From Bifidobacteriaceae bacterium (lineage in GTDB: Bacteria > Actinomycetota > Actinomycetes > Actinomycetales > WQXJ01): a stretch of DNA of 47,752 bases. How positions within the stretch are numbered: the stretch's first letter is position 1; every line of letters starts with the position of its first letter. Positions 1 through 7,400 of the stretch are shown here, one piece after another. Made by a program: the position numbers and the translations under genes. The notes under the pieces were generated by a model. It saw nothing but the letters and a program-made list of their open reading frames with translations. It was not told the DNA's origin and did no database searches. The stretch lies in NCBI GenBank assembly GCA_031272885.1, contig JAISSX010000059.1, positions 70,021-117,772 of the forward strand, written 5' to 3'.

Positions 1-137
1 CCATGGGCGGACCTTCTGGCTCCGGCTTCACCATCTACGCCAAGGAGGCCAACACCACCGGTGCCGCCCGTAGCCAGGTCATCACCGTCACGGCCGGCAA
101 CCTGACCCGGACGGTGACCGTGACCCAAGCCCGTTAG
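1..137 (+). CDS. C-terminal end of a BACON-repeat secreted protein (5' partial)
   Basis: The frame is open from base 3 to the TAG at 135-137, giving 44 visible residues. They read as the last half of one BACON-like beta-sandwich: a GSGFTIYAK strand, then NTTGAARSQVITVTAG, then LTRTVTVTQAR at the stop. The same pattern (N-T-x-A-A-R-S-x-x-V-x-V-T-A ... TRT-x-x-VTQ) closes each B-type domain of the protein encoded at 575-2830, which ends TQPR. This is therefore the tail of a tandem paralogue. BACON domains are usually linked to carbohydrate or mucin binding, but nothing here proves the ligand. There is no sortase motif or transmembrane segment at this C-terminus, so the product is probably secreted rather than wall-anchored. 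A REP-like block begins about 14 bases after the stop, as it does after the paralogue. Confidence 0.8.
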   Translation, partial: MGGPSGSGFTIYAKEANTTGAARSQVITVTAGNLTRTVTVTQAR

Positions 138-150
138 CCGAGCTGTCAGG

Positions 151-372
151 GTGGTACGGGGTTGCGGGGGTTACGGGGTTACTGGGGACGGTTCCGTTAG
201 GGGGTTACAGGGGACGGTTCCGCGTAACACGGTGCGGCATGCCGCACCATGTTACGCGGAACCGTCCCCTGTAACCCCCGCACCATGTGACACGGAACCG
301 TCCCCCGTAACGCCGCACCATGTGACACGGAACCGTCCCCCGTAACGCCGGAGCCGTCCCCTGTAACCCCGT
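151..372. repeat. REP/BIME-like palindromic repeat block, copy 1
   Basis: This intergenic block is built from one short element in both orientations. The core GGGGACGGTTCCG occurs at 184-196 and 210-222. Its exact reverse complement occurs at 257-269, 293-305 and 328-340, and a degenerate copy lies near 351-361. The inverted copies sit in head-to-tail units of 35-36 bases at 245-280, 281-315 and 316-350, each starting CACCATGT. A 26-base unit at 190-215 is found three times in the second block (2840-2917). The block starts just after the stop of the upstream BACON gene. Short ORFs crossing it are artefacts of the palindrome. Such elements are often mobilised by RAYT-type Y1 transposases, but none is visible here. 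Confidence 0.85.
200..279. repeat. 80-base near-perfect inverted repeat in REP block 1
   Basis: Two 40-base arms meet at the palindrome GCATGC (237-242, centre between 239 and 240). Pairing each base i with 479-i matches 39 of 40 positions; the only mismatch is C230 against A249. In RNA or single-stranded DNA this would form a very stable hairpin with almost no loop. It lies about 60 bases after a stop codon, so it could protect the 3' end of the upstream transcript or act as a terminator without a U-tract. It could equally be only the REP mobility signal. Confidence 0.9.
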
Positions 373-574
373 TCCCCCGTACCTAGGCAAAGTCGGACCA
401 AAGGGCCAGCGCCCAGCCGCCCGTCTGTGGCAGACTGGACGGACGGAAGACGCCGGGTCCCAAGCGTCCCCATGCACTTTGGTCAACTCGGCGTCCCCGC
501 TCGGCATCGCCAGGACAACGGTCCAAACGACGCCTCCCCTTCACTGAGAGACCTAGCCCCGAGGACGTGAGCCC
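373..574 (+). other. Upstream region of the BACON protein gene
   Basis: No gene is supported in this stretch. A small hairpin (GTCTG at 423-427, CAGAC at 431-435, loop TGG) is the only obvious structure. I could not identify a convincing -35/-10 pair. A purine-rich GAGGACG at 561-567 lies 7 bases before the ATG at 575 and is the likely ribosome-binding site. The promoter is presumably in this stretch or inside the preceding repeat block. Confidence 0.5.
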
Positions 575-2830
575 ATGAGCCCCACCCGTCATCGTTTATC
601 CCTGATATCCAGCCTGGCCGCCCTGGCCACCGCCGTCACCCTGATCGGTGCGCCCGCCGCCTTGGGCCAGACGCCCGTGGCCGAAGGCCTAGCCGCAGAG
701 AGTGCCTTCGAAGCGCCCGCCATCCCCACGCTGTCTCTGAGTTCATACAGTTGGACCGCCCCGGCCGAAGGTGAAGGCATTTCTGACCCTGTTACGGTCA
801 GCACCAACCAAGACTCCTGGCAGATCACCTCCAGCCCGCCCTGGGTTAACACCAGCTCAGGCGAAGGCGGCGACGGCAGTGGCTTCACTATCAGTGTGGG
901 CGGCCCCAACAACACGGGCTTCTACCGGACCGGCCCCATCGTCATCCAGGCTGGCTCCATCACCAGGGTGTTGGTTGTCAGCCAGGCTGCCATCACATTG
1001 ACCCTGAGCCCTGGCACCACTTACATCGCCCCGGTAGCGGGCGGCTCGCGCGCGTCCACCGTGACCACCAACGCCCACAGTTGGTCAGCCGAAGCCGATG
1101 CCGACTGGGTCACCGTCAGTCCCACGAGTGGCGCCACCGGTGACCGCCTCACAGTCACCGCCGAGCCCAACAGCGGCGCCGCCCGCAGCGCCACCGTCTC
1201 GGTGACGGCCGCCGGGTATACCAAGACCTTCCGCGTGACCCAGATCCAGGTGACCTTCGCGGTCAGCCCCACCTACTGGGAGGCTCCGCTCGAAGGCGGC
1301 GGCGCTTCGCCGCACGTCACGGTCACCACCCCCTATGACACTTGGCAGATCACCAGGTACCCGGATTGGGTCATGCTCAGCTCCCTGGACGGCAGTTCTG
1401 GCAGCGGCTTCACCGTCTCCGCCACCAGCACCAACCCCGGTCCACTGCGCCGGTCCGGAGCCATCGTCATCCAGTCCGGCGGCCGGACGCTGACCTACTG
1501 GGTTTACCAGGCAGCCGTGACGCTGTCGGTCAGCCCGGCGGCCTGGGTGGCTCCCGTGGCAGGCGGCACCCGCGAGGTCACTGTCACCACCAACTACTCC
1601 GACTGGTCGGCCGCGGCCGATGCCGATTGGCTCACCATCAGCCCCACGTCCGGCAGCAGCGGCGGCAAGTTCACCATCACGGCCCAGCCCAACAGCGGCG
1701 CGGCCCGCAGCGCTACGGTCACCGTCACCGCGGCCAACGCCACGCGGACCTTGCGTGTCACCCAGGCGGCGGTCGTGTTCGCCGTCAGCCCGGCCACCTG
1801 GGAGGCCCCACTCGAAGGTGGTGGCGCCTCGCCGCATGTCACGGTCACTACCCCCTACGGCGACTGGCAGATCATCAAGAAGCCGTCCTGGGTCATGACC
1901 AGCGCCGACAGTGGCACTTCGGGCAGCGGCTTCACGGTCAACGCCCTGAGCGCCAACCCCAACCCGGTGCGGCGCACGGACACCATCATCATCCGGTCTG
2001 GCGTTGCGACCAGGCTCTTCGTGGTGACTCAGCCGGCGGTGACGCTGACCCTCAACCCCGCGGTCCTTTGGGTGGCGCCGGTGGCCGGCAGCACCCGCAC
2101 GGTCACGGTGACCACGAACGCCGCCAGTTGGTCGGTGGAGTCCGATGCCGCGTGGCTGACCGTGTCGCCCAGCAGTGGCAGCACGGGTGAACAGTTCACG
2201 ATGACGGCCCAAGCCAACACCGGGGCGGCCCGTAGCGCCACGGTTTCGGTGACCGCCTATGGCCTGACCAGGACCATCCGGGTGACCCAGGCCGCCATTA
2301 CGTTCACGGTGTCACCCTCCTCGTGGACCGCCCCGCTTGATGGCAGCGGCGCCTCGCCGCACGTCACGGTCACCACGCCCTATAGCAGCTGGACAATCAC
2401 CTCGAAGCCGGCCTGGGTCATCACCAGTTCCGACAGCGGTACTTCTGGCGGCGGTTTCACGGTCAACACCACCGGGCCCAACCTGACCCGGCTCTACCGG
2501 GCTGCTCCCATCGTGATCCAGTCCGGCAGCCAGATCAGGACCTACATGGTCTACCAGGCAGCCGTGACGCTGTCAGTCAGCCCGGCCGTGCTCTGGGTGG
2601 CGCCCAAGGCGGGCGGTACCCGCACGATCACCGTGACCACCAACGGTTACGTCTGGTGGGCTGAATCATCGGCCGAAAGCTGGCTGCACATCACCCCTGA
2701 CCCCACCGGTCCGCGGTTCACCATCACGGCTGATGCCAACACCACCGGGGCGTCCCGTACGGCCACCGTCACGGTGTTTGCCTACAGCAGTGCCCTGACC
2801 AGAACCATCACGGTCACCCAGCCCCGCTAG
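575..2830 (+). CDS. Secreted protein of eight tandem BACON-like domains
   Basis: This encodes 751 residues. A Sec signal peptide spans residues 1 to about 31 (positive n-region with RHR, hydrophobic LAALATAVTLIGAPAA, likely cleavage after ALG before QTP). From about residue 50 to the end the protein is eight repeats of about 87 residues, alternating two types with a pair period near 174 residues (522-525 bases). Type A has SP-x-x-WxAPLxGxGASPHVTVTTPY, PxWV and an S/T-G-S/G-GF strand. Type B has WVAPVAGGTRxVTVTTN, ADADWLTxSPTSGS and NSGAARSATVxVTA, ending in VTQ. The W, SPxSG and R-x-A-x-V-x-V...VTQ pattern matches the BACON family, often a carbohydrate- or mucin-binding module in glycan-degrading bacteria. 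No catalytic domain, sortase motif or membrane anchor is seen, so it is probably released or held non-covalently. ATG at 575 is chosen because GAGGACG precedes it and the GTG at 567 runs into a stop at once. The ligand is not deducible. Confidence 0.85.
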   Translation: MSPTRHRLSLISSLAALATAVTLIGAPAALGQTPVAEGLAAESAFEAPAIPTLSLSSYSWTAPAEGEGISDPVTVSTNQDSWQITSSPPWVNTSSGEGGDGSGFTISVGGPNNTGFYRTGPIVIQAGSITRVLVVSQAAITLTLSPGTTYIAPVAGGSRASTVTTNAHSWSAEADADWVTVSPTSGATGDRLTVTAEPNSGAARSATVSVTAAGYTKTFRVTQIQVTFAVSPTYWEAPLEGGGASPHVTVTTPYDTWQITRYPDWVMLSSLDGSSGSGFTVSATSTNPGPLRRSGAIVIQSGGRTLTYWVYQAAVTLSVSPAAWVAPVAGGTREVTVTTNYSDWSAAADADWLTISPTSGSSGGKFTITAQPNSGAARSATVTVTAANATRTLRVTQAAVVFAVSPATWEAPLEGGGASPHVTVTTPYGDWQIIKKPSWVMTSADSGTSGSGFTVNALSANPNPVRRTDTIIIRSGVATRLFVVTQPAVTLTLNPAVLWVAPVAGSTRTVTVTTNAASWSVESDAAWLTVSPSSGSTGEQFTMTAQANTGAARSATVSVTAYGLTRTIRVTQAAITFTVSPSSWTAPLDGSGASPHVTVTTPYSSWTITSKPAWVITSSDSGTSGGGFTVNTTGPNLTRLYRAAPIVIQSGSQIRTYMVYQAAVTLSVSPAVLWVAPKAGGTRTITVTTNGYVWWAESSAESWLHITPDPTGPRFTITADANTTGASRTATVTVFAYSSALTRTITVTQPR

Positions 2831-2839
2831 CGGAGTTAC

Positions 2840-3018
2840 GGTTCCGTTAGGGGGTTACAGGGGACGGTTCCGTTAGGGGGTTACAGGGGGCGGTTCCGTT
2901 AGGGGGTTACAGGGGACGGTTCCGCGTAACATGGTGCGGCATGCCGCACCATGTGACACGGAACCGTCCCCAGTAACCCCCGCACCATGTGACACGGAAC
3001 CGTCCCCAGTAACCCCCG
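2840..3018. repeat. REP/BIME-like palindromic repeat block, copy 2
   Basis: The second copy of the 151-372 element starts about ten bases after the stop of the eight-BACON gene. It consists of three head-to-tail 26-base units (2840-2865, 2866-2891, 2892-2917; the middle one has an A-to-G change), the inverted repeat 2902-2981, and two identical 36-base units (2947-2982, 2983-3018). The core GGGGACGGTTCCG is at 2860-2872 and 2912-2924, with a one-base variant at 2886-2898. The reverse complement CGGAACCGTCCCC is at 2959-2971 and 2995-3007. Together with copy 1 it brackets the BACON gene, and copy number of the subunits differs between the two blocks. Confidence 0.85.
2902..2981. repeat. 80-base inverted repeat in REP block 2
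   Basis: Two 40-base arms are centred on GCATGC (2939-2944). Pairing base i with 5883-i matches 37 of 40 positions. It has the same sequence architecture and central palindrome as the 200-279 repeat. In the right arm CGCGTAAC has become GTGACACG-type sequence, the form also found in the extra tandem units of both blocks. Confidence 0.85.
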
Positions 3019-3074
3019 TAATGCCCCTGCCCGGAAAAGTGACCTTTCGCGAGGGAGTGGGGCAAACTGTACGG

Positions 3075-4013
3075 GTGACCAACTCAAGTGCCGATGCCGC
3101 CCCCACCGCCGATGCCGCCCCCACCGCCCACCTGGAACTGCCGGGTTGGCGCTATGTCACCTCGGGCAAGGTGCGTGACCTCTACGAGCCAGCCGAACCA
3201 GCCGGCCAGGCGCCCCACGGCGACGTCATCTTGGTGGTGACGTCGGACCGGATCAGCGCCTATGACTATGTGCTGCAGACCCCCATCCCGGACAAGGGCA
3301 AGGTGTTGACCGCCCTGACCGCCTGGTGGTTCGAACAACTGGCGGACGTGCTGCCCAACCACCTGGTCAGCCTGGACGTTCCGGAAGCCGTCAAGGGCCG
3401 CGGCATGATCTGCCGCCGCCTGGACATGTACCCGGTGGAATGCGTGGCCCGCGGCTACCTGACCGGCTCCGGCCTGAAGGAATACCAGCAAACCGGCGAG
3501 GTCACCGGCATCCCCCTGCCGCCCGGCCTGACCGATGGCGCCCGCCTGCCGCAGCCCATCTTCACGCCCGCCACCAAGGCCGAGATCGGCGAACACGATG
3601 AGAACGTCGCCTTCGGCTACGTGGCCAACCTGTTGGGGCCCGATGTCGCGGCCGGCCTGCGGGACGCCACGCTGGCCCTGTACTCCAAGGCCGAGCAGAT
3701 TGCCCGCGGCCGCGGCCTGATCTTGGCGGACACCAAGTTCGAGTTCGGCCTCGATCCCGCCAGCGGCGCTCTGACCTTGGGCGACGAGGTCCTGACACCT
3801 GACTCCTCCCGCTACTGGGACGTCGCAACCTGGGCCCCCGGCGGCCCGCAACCCAGCTTCGACAAGCAGTTTGTGCGTGACTGGTTGACGAAGGAATCCG
3901 GCTGGGACCGGCAGTCGCAGCCGCCGGCGCTACCGGACGACATCGTCCGCAAGACGCGGGCCCGCTACGTGGAGGCCTACGAACGCCTGACCGGCCTGCC
4001 CTTCCAGGCCTGA
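3075..4013 (+). CDS. purC: Phosphoribosylaminoimidazole-succinocarboxamide (SAICAR) synthase
   Basis: PurC joins CAIR and aspartate using ATP to make SAICAR in cytoplasmic purine synthesis. Family signatures appear in order: LPGWRYVTSGKVRDLYEP near the N-terminus (ATP-binding lobe), TSDRISAYDY, PDKGKVLTALTAWWFEQL, the block MYPVECVARGYLTGSGLKEY, LPQPIFTPATKAE followed by GEHDENV, ARGRGLILADTKFEFGL, GDEVLTPDSSRYWD and PSFDKQFVRDWL. The length of 312 residues is normal for the stand-alone enzyme and no key motif is missing. GTG at 3075 is preferred because it leaves only a short tail before the conserved start. ATG 3021 and GTG 3039 or 3057 are in-frame alternatives. The frame remains open back to 2931, but that part is translated REP repeat and is rejected. 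No other pur genes are adjacent. The REP block ends 56 bases upstream, so the promoter is either within that gap, within the repeat, or shared by read-through. Confidence 0.96.
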   Translation: MTNSSADAAPTADAAPTAHLELPGWRYVTSGKVRDLYEPAEPAGQAPHGDVILVVTSDRISAYDYVLQTPIPDKGKVLTALTAWWFEQLADVLPNHLVSLDVPEAVKGRGMICRRLDMYPVECVARGYLTGSGLKEYQQTGEVTGIPLPPGLTDGARLPQPIFTPATKAEIGEHDENVAFGYVANLLGPDVAAGLRDATLALYSKAEQIARGRGLILADTKFEFGLDPASGALTLGDEVLTPDSSRYWDVATWAPGGPQPSFDKQFVRDWLTKESGWDRQSQPPALPDDIVRKTRARYVEAYERLTGLPFQA

Positions 4014-4044
4014 CACCCCACTGGCAAGTCTCCTCCCAGGTCAG

Positions 4045-4097
4045 GGCCTTTGGTCCTAGGCCAGCCGGCGAAAAAACTGCGGTAGACCGCCGCCGGC
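4045..4097 (+). terminator. Candidate terminator region of purC
   Basis: Two hairpins lie 30-85 bases after the purC stop. The first is GGCCT (4045-4049) with AGGCC (4058-4062). The second is GCCGGCG (4064-4070) with CGCCGGC (4091-4097), enclosing a nested GCGG/CCGC stem (4079-4082 and 4087-4090). There is no U-tract after either, so termination is an inference from position and stability. Confidence 0.4.
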
Positions 4098-4113
4098 CGA
4101 AACACGCCGAGTA

Positions 4114-4160
4114 GAAGTACGCAAATAGCGGAATGTGACATGAGTCACCCGGCTAAGGTG
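4114..4160 (+). promoter_or_regulatory. Candidate promoter and operator-like palindrome of giant gene 1
   Basis: TAAGGT at 4154-4159 fits an actinobacterial -10 (TANNNT). The sequence AGTACG at 4116-4121 lies 32 bases upstream. The same two blocks, AGTACG and TAAGGTG with a 33-base gap, precede giant gene 2 at 28745-28790, at nearly the same distance from the start codon. No good TTGACN -35 is seen at normal spacing. A perfect palindrome GTGAC-ATGA-GTCAC (4135-4148) sits where an activator or repressor could bind; it is absent from the second gene. Confidence 0.4.
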
Positions 4161-4420
4161 TGCTCGGAGTCACAGTTCCAGAACGCTGCGTGTCCCTGCA
4201 GCATTCCAGGGCTGGAGATTCCGGAACGGCATGGCCGTTCCGCTGTAGGCCCCTGCAGTATCCGCTGGCACCTGTCGGCCTTCCCCCGGCCGCGATGACA
4301 GGATGCTTCGAGCCCCCTCGCCCCGGGGTAACAGAAACAGCACACCCGTACTGTTTTACCCTTTTGGCCTGCTCCAGCGACGGTAGGCCCTAAGGGCCCT
4401 GACGTTGGAGGGGTTACCCC
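4161..4420 (+). promoter_or_regulatory. Long structured 5' leader of giant gene 1
   Basis: About 260 bases separate the -10-like box from the start codon, with no convincing gene. Hairpins in order: a 9-base-pair stem (4222-4230 with 4234-4242, loop ATG); CCTGTC/GACAGG (4271-4276 with 4297-4302) around GGCC/GGCC (4277-4280 with 4288-4291); a terminator-like hairpin 4326-4361 followed by TTTT; GGCCC/GGGCC (4386-4390 with 4394-4398); and GGGG/CCCC (4410-4413 with 4417-4420) overlapping the ribosome-binding site GGAGGGG (4407-4413). The motif GCCTTCCCC(C)GGCCGC (4278-4293) recurs in the leader of giant gene 2 (28915-28929). No known riboswitch consensus was recognised. A 77-codon frame from GTG 4160 to TAA 4393 is open but has no ribosome-binding site and is not called. 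Confidence 0.45.
4325..4365 (+). terminator. Terminator-like hairpin in leader 1, possible attenuator
   Basis: GGGTAA (4326-4331) pairs with TTACCC (4356-4361), extended by CAG/CTG (4332-4334 with 4351-4353) across a two-base bulge, and TTTT follows at 4362-4365. The same left arm, GGGGTAAC (4325-4332), is also perfectly complementary to GTTACCCC (4413-4420), the eight bases directly before the start codon. The two pairings exclude each other. The U-tract is short (four), so this may act on translation rather than on termination. Confidence 0.4.
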
Positions 4421-7400
4421 ATGAGCGCTCACAGTTCGCGCAAGTCCGTCACGCTGCCCAAGTCCCAGAACGTGCTGGCCCGCCTTGGCCGCCGCACCGT
4501 CAAGCCGGTCGTCTTCCTGGTAGCAGGCGCGATCGCCTTGGGAGGGGTGACCCTTGTCCAAAGCTGGATGGGTAGCCAAGAGGCGAAAGCGTGGACTACC
4601 ACCTCCACGTTCGCGGCCGCGCCCTTCAACGGCAGCTTCGACCGCAACACGCTCTACACCTCGGACAACCTGACGGCCATCCCCAACATGGCCGGCCGGA
4701 CCAGCGTCAGTTCGACGGACCGCATCCGGTTGGACAACGGCGGCATGACCCCGTCCTCCTGCTTCAACATGGCGGTAGGTCCCTCCACCAAGGCCGGCCT
4801 TGAGGATGAGCTGGCCGTCTACTGCTGGGCGGCCGGCAACAGCTCGTCCCTGTACCGGCACGACAAGGACGGCACCAGCACCTCGCTGGGCAACCTGGTT
4901 GGCCTGGGCGACAAGGCCGGTGGTGAGATCAACCAGAAGACCGGCCAGCTCTACTCCACCAGCGGCTACCTGGACACCATCACCTGCTCTGCCACCAATA
5001 ACGCCACCCAGGGCGGCAGCGCCCGCCTGGGCATTTGGAACCTGACCGCCACCGGCACCACCGCGGTCTCGGTTGGCACCACCTACCCCAAGGCCAAGAA
5101 CCAAACGGTCTGCGTCGCTGAATATCAGGCCACCGGCAACAGTACGGCATCGTGGGGTGTCGTCTCCGACATGGCGATCGACGCCGAAGGCAACTTCTAC
5201 ATCGTGGTAGGCCCCGCCAACCGGCACTGGCTGCTGCGGGTCGAGCCGCCGCGCAACCCCGACGGCTCCGTGGCCTCCTCGGGTGACTGGCTGTACACCC
5301 CGGTTGTCCGCCTGGCCGATTCTCCGGCGGTCCCGGCCGCCAGCGCCCTGTGGGGCATGGCCTTCATGAACGGCTCGCTGTACCTGGGTGATTCCAGCGG
5401 CCGCATCTACACCGTCAGCACCCTGACCGGCGCTGTTACCAACCTGGGCGATGCCGGCTCCCTGGTGCGTGACTTCGCGGCCGCCCAGATGGCGCCCGTG
5501 GTGCGCGGCAAGCTGTATATCGACGCGGACGGCAACGGCATCATCAGCGCAGCCGAAGAAGCCGCCAACGGCATCGCCGGCGCCACTGTGGGCATCTACA
5601 AGCAGGACGGCACGCTGCTGGGCGAACTGACCACGGACGCCAGCGGCGAATATTTCGGCCTGCTGCCCAGCGCCAGCGATGACCTGTACATCCGCGTCAA
5701 GCAGCCCCAGATCAACGGCGTCAACGCGATGCAAACCTATGGCGGCTACTGGGAGGGCACCGATGCCCTGGTGGACACCCGCGGCCTGAACCACAACAAG
5801 GTGGAACCGGTCTGCCGCACCACCACCCAAAGCGACCAGGTGCAGCCCTATTCGGGCCCCTGCTATGGCGCCAAGGTCAGCGGCATTGACAAGTCCACCT
5901 CCAATGACGTGGTGCAGGACGCCAACTTCTACTCCAAGGTGACCATGGAACAGGACCTGGAAGTGGCCGTGGCCAACTTCGGTTTCACCGTCACCGGCTC
6001 TTGGGGTGACGCCCAGGCCAGCACCAAGTCCACCGGCGCGGACAAGGGCCCCTTCCACATCAACACCCCGTTCAGCTCGGTCACCCTCGGCGCCAACCAG
6101 GGTTCCTACACCGACGGCGTCAACGATTCGGCCTCCAACGCCCACGCCACGGATGATGGCGTCTACCTGAAACTGGCCAACGGCGCCAAGGTTGGGCTGC
6201 AGGACCAGATCCTGTCGACCGGCCGCACCTATGACATTGAGGTCAACACGGCCATCGTGCCCGGCACCATCAACGAGGCTTTGATCAAGGTCAACGCCTG
6301 GGTTTCGCCCATCAACTCGACCACCCTGGCCTCTACCTCAACCAGGTTCATCCAGAACGCCAACCCGGTGGACGGCAAGGTGGAAGGCACCTACACGGTG
6401 CCCACCACACCTACGCCGGCCGGCGGCATTTCCGCCGGTGTGGTGCGCGTGGACGCCACTACCGCCAGCGGCATCTCCAACCCGGACAACACGGGCACTA
6501 CGCCGCAGTACGCCCCCACCAAGGGCTCTACCGCCGCCAACACCCAGAAGTGGGTTATCGACGGCGATGTCGAGGACTACCGGGTGTGGAACGCCTCGGC
6601 CCAGATCCGCGTCGCCCTGCGCACCGACGGTGGCACTGTGTCTAACCAGCAGTTCAGCCTGCAGAACGTGGTTGACGGCACGGCCAGCCCGTTGAACCCG
6701 TCCCGCACCACGGACACCATCAGCACCACCGCTTCGGGCAGCGCCGTGACGTCGCAGACGGCGCACGCCGTGTCAAACACCTCGAACGCGGTCACCATCA
6801 CGGCGGGCACCCTGCCCACCGATTGGTCCATCAAGTCGGTCAGTTGCTACGGCTCGGTGACGGGCTTCACGGTGCCCACCGACAAGTACACGGTCAACCT
6901 GACCAACCGGTCCGTCACCATCAACGCCGGCTACTTCTTGAGCGCCGGCCCGGATGACATCATCAACGACCTGACCTGCCAGTTCAACATCAAGAAGGCC
7001 GCCCCGGCGGACAAGGCCCTGTTTGAACTCTCGGCCACCTCGGCCACCGTTAACGCCGACATCACCGGCACCGTCACCGTGGTTGATTCTTCTGGCGTGG
7101 TAGTGGCGAACGAAGAGGTCCTGTTCGAGGTCCCCACCGGCGTCACCGTCAAGGATGCCGCCAACAACGTGCTGACCGCGCCCTACAAGTGCACCACGGG
7201 CCCAACCGGCCAGTGCTCGGTCAAGTTCACTTCCAGCACGGCGGCCACCTATGAGGTCCACGCCAAGATCGAAACCTCCACCCCGGGCACATGGGCGGAC
7301 GCGGGCGGCAATGGCAATGCCGCCAAGGCCTCGCCGCAGTCCATCACCTTCAACGCCGATGTGCCGGCCAGCGGTGAGATCGCCCTGACGGACACGGCGG

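Noticed and set aside
245-350. CRISPR-like direct repeats of 35-36 bases
   Set aside because: Units are contiguous with no spacers, and belong to a palindromic REP-type block; no cas genes are present.
2931-3074. N-terminal extension of PurC back to the ATG in the REP block
   Set aside because: The extra residues are translated palindromic repeat (EPSPVTP twice) and have no counterpart in the PurC family.
4423-4520. Tat signal peptide suggested by the RR pairs in both giants
   Set aside because: The residues after RR (TVKPVV and AVRSVI) do not fit the S-R-R-x-F-L-K consensus; a long Sec n-region explains the sequence better.
4145-6145. Antisense frame of 666 codons over the leader and head of giant gene 1
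   Set aside because: It starts inside coding sequence, has shadow-like composition and would end across the structured leader; no domain is visible.
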